From positions 1,596,243-1,660,242 of the forward strand of contig NZ_CP132360.1 of the NCBI RefSeq assembly GCF_030758955.1: a DNA stretch of 64,000 nucleotides. The letters run 5' to 3'. This stretch comes from Agrococcus beijingensis. Lineage in GTDB: Bacteria; Actinomycetota; Actinomycetes; Actinomycetales; Microbacteriaceae. Position numbers and translations under genes: made by a program. The notes beneath the pieces are model-generated. The model had not been told where the DNA came from. It saw nothing but the letters and a program-made list of their open reading frames with translations, and ran no database searches. Shown one piece after another: positions 47,510-55,717 of the stretch; the first letter of the stretch is position 1, and each line of letters opens with the position of its first letter.

Positions 47510-47570
47510 CTAGATCTGGCCACCCACATCCGCCCCCGTCGCCACCAAGGTAGATGCGACCGCCCACATG
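47510..47570. repeat. direct repeat upstream of the DUF222 gene
   Basis: CTAGATCTGGCCACCCACAT (47510-47529) and GTAGATGCGACCGCCCACAT (47551-47570) match at 15 of 20 positions and are 41 bp apart. They lie upstream of the DUF222/HNH gene on its promoter side and could be binding sites for a regulator or traces of the element's boundary. Confidence 0.5.
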
Positions 47571-47633
47571 CCCGTCGGTCGAGGTGATCGCACGGGATCG
47601 GTGGCTGGATCCGGCTCCGGTCGACAGCAGCGA

Positions 47634-47661
47634 GGGCCCCGCATCTGCTGATGCGGGGCCC
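47634..47661 (-). terminator. terminator of the glycine-betaine-type operon
   Basis: GGGCCCCGCAT (47634-47644) and ATGCGGGGCCC (47651-47661) form an 11-bp stem with loop CTGCTG, 16 bases beyond the stop of the binding-protein gene. Confidence 0.8.
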
Positions 47662-47677
47662 GGCTGTCGTGCGGTGA

Positions 47678-48595
47678 CTACTCGGCCGCAGTGAGCCCGT
47701 CGACGTACTCCTGGTTCTCGGTGATCCAGGTGGCGACGATCTCGGGGTAGTCGCTCTGCGAGGCGTCGCTGTTGAACATGGCGTTCTCGAGCGAGAAGAG
47801 CAGCTCGGAGTCCATCTCGAACGCCTGCAGCCACTCGGTGAGCTGCGGGAAGTCCTCCTCGAAGCCGGTGCGGGCGATCGAGTGGATGCCCTCGGCGGCG
47901 CCGAGCGTGCCCTCCGGGTCCTCGAGGTCGCGGATCGCGAACTCGTCGTAGGCCCAGTGCGGGCGCCACAGCGTGACCACGATGTTCTCGCCCGACTCGA
48001 GGGCGCCGCTCAGCTCGGCCAGCATCGCGGGGGTCGACGAGGTCGTGAACTCCATGCCCTCGAGGCCGTAGGTCGGGATGACCTGCTCCTGCGTGGCCTT
48101 CGTGAGGCCGGCGCCGGGCTCGATGCCGATGATGCGGTTGTCGAACGCGTCGGCGTTGGCCGCGAGCTCGTCGATCGAGGTGATCGGGGCATCCTCGTTC
48201 ACGGCCAGCGTGAGCACCGCGTCGTCGTTCCAGGAGCCCAGGTCGACGAGGTCGCCCTCGAACTCCTCCAGGTAGTCGGCGTGCGTCATCGGCAGCCAGC
48301 CGTCGAGGGTGACGTCGTAGTCGCCGCCCGCGACGCCCGCGAAGACGGGGCCGGCGTCGGCGTACTCGAGCTCGACGTCGTAGCCCTGCTCCTCGAGGAT
48401 CGCCTCCCACAGGTAGGAGACGGCCTCGCCCTCGGGCCAGCCGTTGAAGACGCCGATCGTGAGCTCGGTCTGGTCGCTGGTCGCCGCGGCGCCGCCCTCG
48501 GGGGCCTCGGTCTGCGTGCCGCTCGCCGAGCAGCCGGCCAGGGCCAGGGCTCCGACGGCGGCGACGGCCGCGACGCGGATGTATCGCTTGTGCAT
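47678..48595 (-). CDS. glycine betaine/choline-type ABC substrate-binding lipoprotein
   Basis: The 305-residue lipoprotein has its lipobox LAGC with cysteine 22. ELTIGVFNGWPEGEAVSYLWEAILEEQGYDVELEYADAGPVFAGVAGGDYDVTLDGWLP is an OpuAC-type opening, and the tryptophans in DGWLP and LWRPHWAYDEF fit an aromatic cage for a quaternary ammonium group. It captures a compatible solute such as glycine betaine for the permease and ATPase encoded upstream. Confidence 0.9.
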   Translation of the reverse strand: MHKRYIRVAAVAAVGALALAGCSASGTQTEAPEGGAAATSDQTELTIGVFNGWPEGEAVSYLWEAILEEQGYDVELEYADAGPVFAGVAGGDYDVTLDGWLPMTHADYLEEFEGDLVDLGSWNDDAVLTLAVNEDAPITSIDELAANADAFDNRIIGIEPGAGLTKATQEQVIPTYGLEGMEFTTSSTPAMLAELSGALESGENIVVTLWRPHWAYDEFAIRDLEDPEGTLGAAEGIHSIARTGFEEDFPQLTEWLQAFEMDSELLFSLENAMFNSDASQSDYPEIVATWITENQEYVDGLTAAE

Positions 48596-48662
48596 GCTGT
48601 GTCCTCTCGTTCCGTATGGTGTTTCGTCCGTCGGCGGCCGCAGGCTGCGGTCGCCGAAAGCG

Positions 48663-49646
48663 TCAGCGGCCGCGCAGCGCGGCCGGCTCGGTGTCGTCGG
48701 TCGTCGGCGCGACCATCCCGGGTGCCGTCAGCGTCGGCGCGCCGGTGTTGGCGCCAGCAGATGCTTCTGCCGCTGCGCCGGAGCGGCGCGCTCGCAGCCG
48801 CGCCACCGGGCTGTGCTGCTGCGGGCTGCCGAGCGCGTTGGTGACGCGGTCGAGGATGATCGCGAGGATCACCACGGACAGGCCCGCCTCGAAGCCCAGG
48901 CCCACGTCGATGCGCTGCAGCGCCTGCACGATGTCCTGGCCGAGGCCGCCGGCGCCGACCATCGCGGCGATGACGACCATCGACAGCGACAGCATGATGA
49001 TCTGGTTGACGCCGGTCATGATCGTGGGCAGCGCCAGCGGCAGCTGGATCTGGCGCAGGATGCGGCCCGGCGACGCGCCGAACGCGCTGCCCGCCTCGAC
49101 GATCTCGTGGTCGACGCCGCGGATGCCGAGCTCGGTGAGCCGCACGCCGGGAGCCATCGCGAAGGCGATGGTGGCGATGATGCCGGGCACCACGCCGATG
49201 CCGAACAGGATGATCGCCGGGATCAGGTAGACGAACGCGGGCATCGTCTGCAGGAAGTCGAGCACCGGCCGCACGATCGACGAGACCGAGTCGGAGCGGG
49301 CCGCCCAGATGCCGAGCGGGATCGCGATGAGCAGGGCGAAGAAGGCTGCGACGATCGTCAGCGCGAGGGTCGCCATCGCGTTGTCCCACTGGTCGACCAG
49401 CACGATCGCGACGAGCCCTACCAGGGTGCCGACGCCCATCCGCCAGCCTCGTGCGAGCAGGGCGAGCACGGTCAGCACCAGGATCATGACGATCGCGGGC
49501 GGCTCGGTGAACACCCATTCGGCGACGTCGAACAGGCCGTTCACGAGCGCGCGGATCACGTCGAAGAGCACCGCGAGGTTGACGGTGATCCAGTCGACGC
49601 CCGTCTCCACCCAGTCGCCGAGCGGCAGGCGCACGTCATCGAGCAT
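48663..49646 (-). CDS. glycine betaine/proline-type ABC permease (ProW type)
   Basis: The 327-residue permease has about six helices. The coupling loop is EAGSAFGASPGRILRQIQLPLALPTIMTGVNQIIMLSLSMVVIAAMVGAGGLG, and VLDFLQTMPAFVYLIPAIILFGIG is typical of ProW/OpuAB. It ends in a hydrophilic 50-residue tail. The start overlaps the end of the ATPase gene by 11 bases. Confidence 0.92.
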   Translation of the reverse strand: MLDDVRLPLGDWVETGVDWITVNLAVLFDVIRALVNGLFDVAEWVFTEPPAIVMILVLTVLALLARGWRMGVGTLVGLVAIVLVDQWDNAMATLALTIVAAFFALLIAIPLGIWAARSDSVSSIVRPVLDFLQTMPAFVYLIPAIILFGIGVVPGIIATIAFAMAPGVRLTELGIRGVDHEIVEAGSAFGASPGRILRQIQLPLALPTIMTGVNQIIMLSLSMVVIAAMVGAGGLGQDIVQALQRIDVGLGFEAGLSVVILAIILDRVTNALGSPQQHSPVARLRARRSGAAAEASAGANTGAPTLTAPGMVAPTTDDTEPAALRGR

Positions 49647-50958
49647 CGGAGGCCTCCTGGAGGTCGTGGGCCGCCTGCGACGCGTCGAGCGTCTGCGTGA
49701 CGAGCGCGGGGTCGAGGGCGGGCGGCAGGTCGACGATCGCCATCTCGGCGGTGTCGCTGCTGACGTTGCCGAGCGCGGCGAGCAGCATCACCCGGGGGAT
49801 CACGCCCAGCAGCCGGCCGCCGTCGCCGACGACCGCGATGGGCAGTCCGCTGGTGATCGCGAGCTCCGGCAGGTCGGCGAGGCTCGTCTCGGGGCCCACG
49901 CGGTGCATGTCGGCGTCGATCAGCGGGCGCAGCTCGCGCTCGCCGCGCTGCACGGCGCGCAGCACGTCGCGGTCGCGCACGGCGCCGAGCACGGTGCGGC
50001 CGGGGCCGGTGACCAGCAGCGCCGAGCTCTGCACGTCGCGCATGGCCTTCAGCGCCCCGCGAGGGCCGACGGTGACGGGCACGGATGCGGCGGGCGGCTC
50101 CATCACGCTGGCGGCGGTGAGCACGCGGGTGCGGTCGACGTCCTGCACGAACTGCGCGACGTAGTCGTTGGCGGGGTCGGTGAGGATCTCCTCGGGGCTG
50201 CCGATCTGCACGATGCGGCCGTCGCGCATGACGGCGATGCGGTCGCCGAGGAACATGGCCTCGTTGAGGTCGTGCGTGATGAAGACGATGGTCTTGCCGA
50301 GCTCGGCCTGCAGCTCGACGAGCTGCTCCTGCATCTCGCGGCGGATCAGCGGGTCGAGGGCGCTGAACGCCTCGTCCATGAGCAGCACGGGGGTGTCGGC
50401 GCAGAGGGCGCGGGCGATCCCGACGCGCTGCTGCATGCCGCCCGAGAGCTCGCTGGGCAGGCGGTGCTCCCAGCCTGCGAGGCCGACGCGCTGCACGACG
50501 TCGCGGGCGAGCTCGAGCCGGCGCTCGCGGTCGACGCCCTGGATCTCGAGCCCGTAGGCGACGTTCTCGAGCACGGTGCGGTGGGGGAGCAGTGCGAAGT
50601 GCTGGAAGACCATCGACACCTGCGAGCGGCGCACGGCGCGCATCCGCTTCGCGTCGATGCCGGTGACCGGCTCGCCGTTGATCTCGACGGTGCCGCGGGT
50701 GGCCTCGAGCAGGCCGTTGAGCATGCGGATGAGCGTCGACTTGCCCGAGCCCGACAGCCCCATGACCACGAAGATCTCGCCACGGCGCACCTCGAAGGAG
50801 GCGTCGATGACGGCGGCGGTGCCGAGCTTCGCGACCTCGTCGCGGGTGGCGCCTGCGGCCAGTCGGTCGGCTGCTTCTCTGCCTCGTCGGCCGAAGACCT
50901 TCGTGAGGCCGTCGACGCGCACGGCGACGGCGTCGGTCGGGGTTGCAGGTGGCTGCAC
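49636..50958 (-). CDS. glycine betaine/proline-type ABC ATPase with CBS domains (ProV type)
   Basis: The 440-residue ATPase has the ProV N-terminal region VDGLTKVFGRRGREAADRLAAGATRDEVAKLGTAAVIDASFEV. Walker A is GLSGSGKST, the signature LSGGMQQRVGIARAL, Walker B VLLMDEAFSALD. Two C-terminal CBS domains (about 285-420) sense ionic strength in OpuA-type importers. The GTG at 50958 is preferred because AGGAGAGA lies 4-5 bases upstream; a GTG at 50973 is the alternative. It is the first gene of the three-gene operon. Confidence 0.92.
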   Translation of the reverse strand: MQPPATPTDAVAVRVDGLTKVFGRRGREAADRLAAGATRDEVAKLGTAAVIDASFEVRRGEIFVVMGLSGSGKSTLIRMLNGLLEATRGTVEINGEPVTGIDAKRMRAVRRSQVSMVFQHFALLPHRTVLENVAYGLEIQGVDRERRLELARDVVQRVGLAGWEHRLPSELSGGMQQRVGIARALCADTPVLLMDEAFSALDPLIRREMQEQLVELQAELGKTIVFITHDLNEAMFLGDRIAVMRDGRIVQIGSPEEILTDPANDYVAQFVQDVDRTRVLTAASVMEPPAASVPVTVGPRGALKAMRDVQSSALLVTGPGRTVLGAVRDRDVLRAVQRGERELRPLIDADMHRVGPETSLADLPELAITSGLPIAVVGDGGRLLGVIPRVMLLAALGNVSSDTAEMAIVDLPPALDPALVTQTLDASQAAHDLQEASDAR

Positions 50959-51299
50959 AGTCTCTCCTGTCACGCCTCGTGGGCGTTCAGCGAAGGACGG
51001 GTGCCACCGCGCAGCGGTGTGTCGTCTGCCGTTCATGGGCGATCGAGATCGCCTGCGAAGCGGCACCATACGCTCGTCGCGCGGCTGGAGGGCTCGACGG
51101 TCGCGTCCGATGGATCGGCGGCCAGTGGTCGGCCACCGCACATTCACCGTACGCATAGCCAGAACGTGCAGTTTGGGCACGAGTCGCTGAGATCCGCGGA
51201 AAATCAACGATGCCGAGCCGGGCTCAGCGGCGGATCGTGATGCTTTCGTTATAGCGAGGCGCCGCGCGAGCGACGCTCACGCCGCTGCTTCGACCGGCC
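50959..51299. other. intergenic region upstream of the ProV-type gene
   Basis: This 341-bp stretch without a gene holds the leader of the betaine-importer operon. On the minus strand TATGGT (51070-51065) and TACGGT (51151-51146) are possible -10 boxes, but neither has a convincing -35. The part from 51196 to 51260 is AT-richer than the surroundings (GGAAAATCAACG, GCTTTCGTTATAGCG). No clear terminator for the exonuclease gene was seen. Confidence 0.4.
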
Positions 51300-51938
51300 T
51301 CACTGCCACCACGGCCGCTCGCGCTGCGCCGCGCGTCGCCGCGCCTCGAGCTCGGCCACCTGCTCGTGCCGCTCGCCGATCTCGTGGATCGCCGAGACGC
51401 ACTTCGCGACCAGCGACTCGATGTCGTCGAGCTCGTGCCGCTTCGCCGCCCCGATGATGATCGCCGCGCACGCCTCGGCGTCGCCGCCGGCGTCGTGGTG
51501 GCGGAAGTCGTCGAAGCCCGCCGCCAGCGCCGCCACCGGCAACCGGTACGACTCGAGCGTGTAGGTCTTGCGGGCGATGCGCAGCGAGTCGGTCCAGCGC
51601 ATGTCGGGCACCGCGAGGTGCGCCGCCTTCGCCGCCGCTCGCATCACGCCCTTGTCGAAGCCGGCGTTGTGGGCGACGTAGACGTCGTCGCCGCCGAACT
51701 CCAGGATCAGCCGCTGCGCCTCGACCCAGTCGGGCGCGCCCAGCACCTCGTGCGCCCGGATGCCGTGGATCTTCGTGTTCCACTCCCAGAACTCGTCGTA
51801 GGGCGCGGTCGGGCGGAGGAGCGTCGCGTGGCGGTCGACCACCATGCCGTCGCGCACCTTCACGAGCCCCACGGCGCACGCCGACGCGGCGTTGCCGTTG
51901 GCGGTCTCGAAGTCGATTGCCGTGAAGTCGAGCGCCAT
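51300..51938 (-). CDS. DEDDh 3'-5' exonuclease (DnaQ-like)
   Basis: The 212-residue nuclease has the acidic set of the DEDDh superfamily: FTAIDFETANG (D9, E11), the Asp in YVAHNAGFDKGVM, and HHDAGGDAEACA with the final His and Asp. It degrades single-stranded 3' ends of DNA or RNA. It is the short actinobacterial form that stands alone, outside polymerase III. The chosen ATG follows AAGACT by 7 bases, consistent with a leaderless start. Confidence 0.87.
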   Translation of the reverse strand: MALDFTAIDFETANGNAASACAVGLVKVRDGMVVDRHATLLRPTAPYDEFWEWNTKIHGIRAHEVLGAPDWVEAQRLILEFGGDDVYVAHNAGFDKGVMRAAAKAAHLAVPDMRWTDSLRIARKTYTLESYRLPVAALAAGFDDFRHHDAGGDAEACAAIIIGAAKRHELDDIESLVAKCVSAIHEIGERHEQVAELEARRRAAQRERPWWQ

Positions 51939-52015
51939 GTCTGACAGTCTTCCAGGCCCCGCCCACACGTCGTGACCGACCGCATCCGCCCGATCGCGTC
52001 TGCGACGATGGAGCC

Positions 52016-52375
52016 ATGACGAACCCCATCCTCGACGCGCTCAGCACCATCGACGCCGACGACCACGCCGGCGCGTGGGCGGTCGTGCGCGACGCCGTGC
52101 TGGTGGTGCCGGCGGTCGTCGAGAACCCGCGCGACCCCGAGTCGGGCCGGTTCCTGGTGGTGCCGCACGGCGAGCTGCAGCTGGTGGTGGCCTTCACCGA
52201 GACGCGCCGCATCGGCGGCTTCGTCACGCGCACGCGGCGGCACCTGAAGCTGAGCGGCGCCGAGCTGGTCGCGGCGATCCCGCCGGGCCACGCGATCGTG
52301 CTCGACCCGGGGCATGACGACGGCCGGGTGTTCCTGCCCGAGGTGCTCGCTGGCGAGGCCAGCGAGGCCGGGTAG
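52016..52375 (+). CDS. SseB-like domain protein
   Basis: The 119-residue protein reads DAVLVVPAVVENPRDPESGRFLVVPHGELQLVVAFTETRRIGGFV and LSGAELVAAIPPGHAIVLDPGHDDGRVFLPEVL, which resembles the SseB N-terminal fold (value to be reported, a cap, then the PxG...NPG-like block). The function of these domains is unknown. It is a single gene; a GACGAT sequence 6 bases before the ATG may be a degenerate -10. Confidence 0.65.
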   Translation: MTNPILDALSTIDADDHAGAWAVVRDAVLVVPAVVENPRDPESGRFLVVPHGELQLVVAFTETRRIGGFVTRTRRHLKLSGAELVAAIPPGHAIVLDPGHDDGRVFLPEVLAGEASEAG

Positions 52376-52422
52376 CGCGGGCAGGCGCCGGGCACGGCGC
52401 CGAGCGCGCCGGAAGAGGGGCG

Positions 52423-52451
52423 TTGACAGCGCACTTGCATTTTGCAAGCAT
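52423..52451 (+). promoter_or_regulatory. VOC-hxlR promoter with internal palindrome, leaderless
   Basis: TTGACA (52423-52428) and AAGCAT (52446-52451) are spaced by 17 nt. The spacer contains the perfect inverted repeat CTTGCA-TTT-TGCAAG (52434-52448). The ATG of the VOC gene is 6 bases after the -10, so the transcript is probably leaderless. The HxlR repressor encoded downstream is the likely binder. Confidence 0.65.
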
Positions 52452-52457
52452 CGGGGC

Positions 52458-52862
52458 ATGAGCCTCTTCATCACCTGCCCGGTCGAGAGCGTCGAGCGCG
52501 CGACCGCCTTCTACACCGCCCTCGGATGGCCGCTGAACGCCGAGATGTCGGATCACAACGTGGCGTGCTTCGCGATCGCGCCGGAGCAGTACGTCATGCT
52601 CGGCAGCCGCGAGATGTACGCCAGCGTCGGCGGGACCGAGGGCGTCGTCGGCGGGCCCGACACGCCCTCGAAGGTGACCGTCTCGTTCGACCTCGGCAGC
52701 CGCGAGGCCGTCGACGAGCTCGTCGAGCGCGCCGGCGCGGCGGGCGGCCGGGTCGGCGACACCGACGACTATCCCTTCATGTACCAGCGCCAGTTCGACG
52801 ACCCCGACGGCTACCACTACTCGCCGTTCTGGATGAAGCCGGACGCCGACCCCGCCGCGTGA
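52458..52862 (+). CDS. VOC (glyoxalase/bleomycin-resistance fold) protein
   Basis: The 134-residue protein has ITCPVESVERATAFYTALGWPLNAEMSD, FDLGSREAVDELVERAGAAGG and YQRQFDDPDGYHYSPFWM, the GlxI-like VOC fold with a DPDG turn. Its substrate is unknown; such proteins next to HxlR regulators often handle reactive electrophiles. It overlaps the regulator gene by four bases. Confidence 0.87.
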   Translation: MSLFITCPVESVERATAFYTALGWPLNAEMSDHNVACFAIAPEQYVMLGSREMYASVGGTEGVVGGPDTPSKVTVSFDLGSREAVDELVERAGAAGGRVGDTDDYPFMYQRQFDDPDGYHYSPFWMKPDADPAA

Positions 52863-53140
52863 GCGACCTGGCGGCGGCCCTCGACGTCGTCGGATCGCGG
52901 TGGGCTCTCCTCATCGTCGAGCGGCTCCTCGACGGGCCGCAGCGCTACGGCGACCTGCAGCGCGAGCTCGGGGTGCCGACGAACATGCTCGCGACGCGAC
53001 TGCGCGAGCTCGAAGCGGCCGGCGTGCTGTCGCGACTGCCGCTGCGGCACAACACCCGGGCGTATGCCCTGACGGATCGCGGGCTCGCCTTGCGCGAGGC
53101 GATCGTCGCGCTCGCTCGCTGGGGCGCCGAGAAGTCCTAG
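52859..53140 (+). CDS. HxlR family winged-helix regulator
   Basis: The 93-residue regulator reads ALDVVGSRWALLIVERLLDGPQRYGDLQRELGVPTNMLATRLRELEAAGVLSRLPLRHNTRAYALTDRGLAL, a typical HxlR/DUF24 winged helix. The usual N-terminal cysteine is absent. GTG 52859 is coupled to the VOC stop. It probably represses the pair through CTTGCATTTTGCAAG at 52434-52448. Confidence 0.85.
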   Translation: MSDLAAALDVVGSRWALLIVERLLDGPQRYGDLQRELGVPTNMLATRLRELEAAGVLSRLPLRHNTRAYALTDRGLALREAIVALARWGAEKS

Positions 53141-53207
53141 GCCGGCGAGCTCTATGCGCCGACGCGCGTTGCGTCGCCGCCGCGGCCCCGCGCGCGGTCG
53201 ATGCGCG

Positions 53208-53666
53208 CTAGGAGCAGGCGCCGACCAGCTCGAGCCGCTCGACGGCGCCCGAGACGCCCTCGAGCGCGGTGACGGCGCTGACGACGCTCGTGTCGATGAC
53301 GACCTCGGTCGCGGGGGAGCGGCCGTAGCTGACGAAGGTCCAGACGTTCTCCTCCTGCGCCACCTCGAGCCAGTCGACGGCGCCGACCGTGATGCAGCGG
53401 CTCGTCGACGGTGCGGGCTCGGGCATGCCGCAGCGCAGCGTGACCGCGCTCGGGTCTCCCCAGGCGGCTGTGGCCTGCGCGGTCGTGTCGCGGCGGTCGA
53501 GCGGCTCGTTGCCCGTCTGCTCACCGAGCTGCTGCGGCAGCGTCAGCACGACGCTCGCGCAGCCCGGGTCGGCGGCGTCCTCGGCCGGAGGCAGGTTCAC
53601 CGCGCGCGCGCAACCGGTCAGCGTCAGCAGGGCGACGGCGGCGGCAAGCAGGGGGAGGCGGCGCAT
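53208..53666 (-). CDS. DUF3515 lipoprotein
   Basis: The 152-residue lipoprotein has signal MRRLPLLAAAVALLTLTGC with lipid cysteine 19. The domain CASVVLTLPQQLGEQ, TAAWGDPSAVTLRCGMPEP, CITVGAVDWLEV and FVSYGRSPATEVVID is DUF3515. Function is unknown. Its neighbourhood with thiL (divergent here) is conserved in actinobacteria. Confidence 0.87.
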   Translation of the reverse strand: MRRLPLLAAAVALLTLTGCARAVNLPPAEDAADPGCASVVLTLPQQLGEQTGNEPLDRRDTTAQATAAWGDPSAVTLRCGMPEPAPSTSRCITVGAVDWLEVAQEENVWTFVSYGRSPATEVVIDTSVVSAVTALEGVSGAVERLELVGACS

Positions 53667-53721
53667 CCCTCGAGCCTATCGATGGCGGGTGGGCGGCGGC
53701 GGTCGCGAGCGGGCGAGCATG

Positions 53722-53744
53722 CACGCTCGATCGGGTCGAGCGTG
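53722..53744. other. inverted repeat between DUF3515 and thiL
   Basis: CACGCTCGA (53722-53730) and TCGAGCGTG (53736-53744) form a perfect 9-bp palindrome around TCGGG in the 164-bp divergent region, about 85 bases before thiL. It could be an operator or an upstream hairpin. It has no TPP-riboswitch features. Confidence 0.45.
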
Positions 53745-53830
53745 GCACGAGCCGCTGTCGACGGTCGGCGATGCGCTCAGCCCGATCGAGCGCGGGCTCG
53801 GCCGGGCGACCAGCGGCTAGCGTTGCCAGC

Positions 53831-54856
53831 ATGGACGACGCCACGCTGCACGAGGTCGGCGAGCTCGAGGCGCTGCGGCGCTTCCTGCCGCTCCTGCCCA
53901 CCGGCAGCGCGACCGAGGTCGGCCCGGGCGACGACGCTGCGGTCGTGCGCGCCCCCGACGGCCGCTTCGTCGTCACCACCGACACGATGCTCGAGGGCGC
54001 CGACTTCAGGCTGGGCTGGTCGCGCTGGCACGACCTCGGCTGGAAGGCCGTCGCCACCAACCTCATCGACGTGGCCGCCATGGGTGCCCGGCCGACCTCG
54101 CTGGTGGTGGCGCTCGCGGTCGCCCCGTCGACGCGCGTCGCCGACCTCGAGGAGTTCGCGCGTGGCCTCGCCGACGCGATCGCCGCGATGGCGCCCGGCT
54201 GCGGCGTCGTCGGCGGCGACCTCGGCACCGCCCCGCACGCGACGATCGCCGTCACGGCGTTCGGCGACCTCGAGGGCCGGAGCCCGGTGCTGCGCAGCGG
54301 GGCGAGGGCGGGGGATGCGGTGTGGTGCGTCGGTGGGCTCGGCGCGGCCGCGACGGGGCTGCGGCACCTCTTCGCGGAGGCCGTCGACGAGGCGGCGGTG
54401 GCCGTGCGCGAGGCGGCCGACCGGTTGCGCGCCGGCGCGCACGCCGCGGCGATCGAGGCGCAGCTGGCGCCGGTGTCGCCGATCGCCGTCGGCACCCTGC
54501 TGGCCGACCTCGGCGCGACCGCGATGCTCGACGTCTCCGACGGGCTCGCGCTCGACGCGGCGCGGATCGCCCGCGCCTCCGGCGTGCGGATCGCGCTCGA
54601 GCGCGCCGCTGTGCAGGAGGCGTCCCGGGGCGCGACGCTCGATGCGGCGCTGCACGGCGGGGAGGACCACGCGCTGCTGGTGACCCTGCCGGCCGACGTG
54701 ACGCCGCCGGTCGAGCTGGCCGGGCACCCGGTGCACCGCCTCGGCACGGTGGAGGCGGTGGGCGGCGGCCACGACGCATCCGCCCGCTCCTTCGGTGTCA
54801 CGCTCGACGGCGAACCGCTCGAGCCCCGCGGCTGGGACCCGTACCGCGCCGCGTGA
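53831..54856 (+). CDS. thiL: thiamine-phosphate kinase
   Basis: The 341-residue kinase phosphorylates thiamine monophosphate to the diphosphate cofactor. The motifs are VGPGDDAAVVRAPDGRFVVTTDTMLEGADFRL, GWKAVATNLIDVAAMGARPTSLVVAL, GVVGGDLGTAP, LDVSDGLALDAARIA and LHGGEDHALLVTLP. ATG 53831 is 7 bases after TAGCGT (53818-53823), a leaderless arrangement. Confidence 0.94.
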   Translation: MDDATLHEVGELEALRRFLPLLPTGSATEVGPGDDAAVVRAPDGRFVVTTDTMLEGADFRLGWSRWHDLGWKAVATNLIDVAAMGARPTSLVVALAVAPSTRVADLEEFARGLADAIAAMAPGCGVVGGDLGTAPHATIAVTAFGDLEGRSPVLRSGARAGDAVWCVGGLGAAATGLRHLFAEAVDEAAVAVREAADRLRAGAHAAAIEAQLAPVSPIAVGTLLADLGATAMLDVSDGLALDAARIARASGVRIALERAAVQEASRGATLDAALHGGEDHALLVTLPADVTPPVELAGHPVHRLGTVEAVGGGHDASARSFGVTLDGEPLEPRGWDPYRAA

Positions 54857-54874
54857 CCGCGGCCCGCGCCCGCA

Positions 54875-55010
54875 CCGGTACGCGCCTGCGGGTGCGGGCC
54901 GTCACGACCCGCAGTTCGGTACCGCTGTCGCGACGCCGGCGCCGGCGCCGACCTGCTTTGCCGGTACGCAACTGCGAGTGCGAGCGGTCGCGACCCGCAG
55001 ATCGGTACCG
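54875..55010. repeat. pair of 50-bp palindromic repeats
   Basis: Two 50-bp units, 54875-54924 and 54961-55010, agree at 43 positions. Each begins CCGGTACGC and ends TCGGTACCG, with CTGCG(G/A)GT and ACCCGCAG inside, so each is itself an imperfect palindrome able to form a long hairpin. They sit between convergent thiL and rsmD, like REP elements. Confidence 0.75.
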
Positions 55011-55041
55011 GAACCGCGAGGCGGGCGCCAGCGCAGCCCGC

Positions 55042-55602
55042 CTACCCCTCGGTGGTCGCCAGGAAGTGCAGCGTCGTGTCGCCGTAGCGCCGCGCCCGCT
55101 CGAGCTCGAGATCGCCGGGCAGCTCGAGGTCGCCCGCGCGCCGCGCCTGCTCGACGACCACCACGGCCGGGTGCACCAGCAGCGGCGCGAGCTCGGCCAG
55201 CACGCCCGCGAGCTCGTCGGCGGGCAGGTCGTAGGGCGGGTCGATGAACACCAGGTCGAAGCGGCGGCCCGAGCGGTTGAGGTACTGCGAGGCGGCGACC
55301 TGCTCGACCAGCGCCCTCGCGGCCCCCGACTTCGCGACGGAGTCGGCGTTGCGCTGCGCGACCTTCGCGGCTGCGCGGTCGCGCTCGACGAGCACCACCG
55401 ACTCGGCGCCGCGGCTGGCGGCCTCGAGGCCGAGCGCGCCGGAGCCGGCGAACAGGTCGAGCACCAGCGCCCCGTCGCACAGGCCGCGGGCGTCGAGCGC
55501 CCCGAACATCGCCTCGCGCACGCGCTCGGACGTCGGCCGGGTGCCCTGCGCGGGCACGTGCAGCTTCACGCCGCCAGCGAGGCCTCCGATGATGCGCGTC
55601 AC
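55042..55602 (-). CDS. rsmD: 16S rRNA (guanine966-N2)-methyltransferase
   Basis: The 186-residue Rossmann methyltransferase shows TRIIGGLAGGVKLHVPAQGTRPTSERVREAMFGAL, the SAM loop VLDLFAGSGALGLEAASRGA, VLVERDRAAAKVAQRNAD and catalytic FDLVFIDPPYDLP. It modifies G966 of 16S rRNA. GTG 55602 is taken; CAGGAT 6 bases upstream suggests a leaderless start, and GGAG is also close. Confidence 0.93.
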   Translation of the reverse strand: MTRIIGGLAGGVKLHVPAQGTRPTSERVREAMFGALDARGLCDGALVLDLFAGSGALGLEAASRGAESVVLVERDRAAAKVAQRNADSVAKSGAARALVEQVAASQYLNRSGRRFDLVFIDPPYDLPADELAGVLAELAPLLVHPAVVVVEQARRAGDLELPGDLELERARRYGDTTLHFLATTEG

Positions 55603-55717
55603 CGCTCCATCCTGGCGCATCCGCCGGGCGCCGTCATGCGGGGAGGGTGCGCACGCATGCTGCACAGGGCGAGCGGATGCGTCGGCCCGCGTCGGCAGGG
55701 CCGTCTACCCTGGGCGG

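Noticed and set aside
53667..53830. TPP riboswitch before thiL
   Set aside because: The conserved CUGAGA and ACCUGA-type cores are absent and thiL appears leaderless; only a simple 9-bp palindrome is present.
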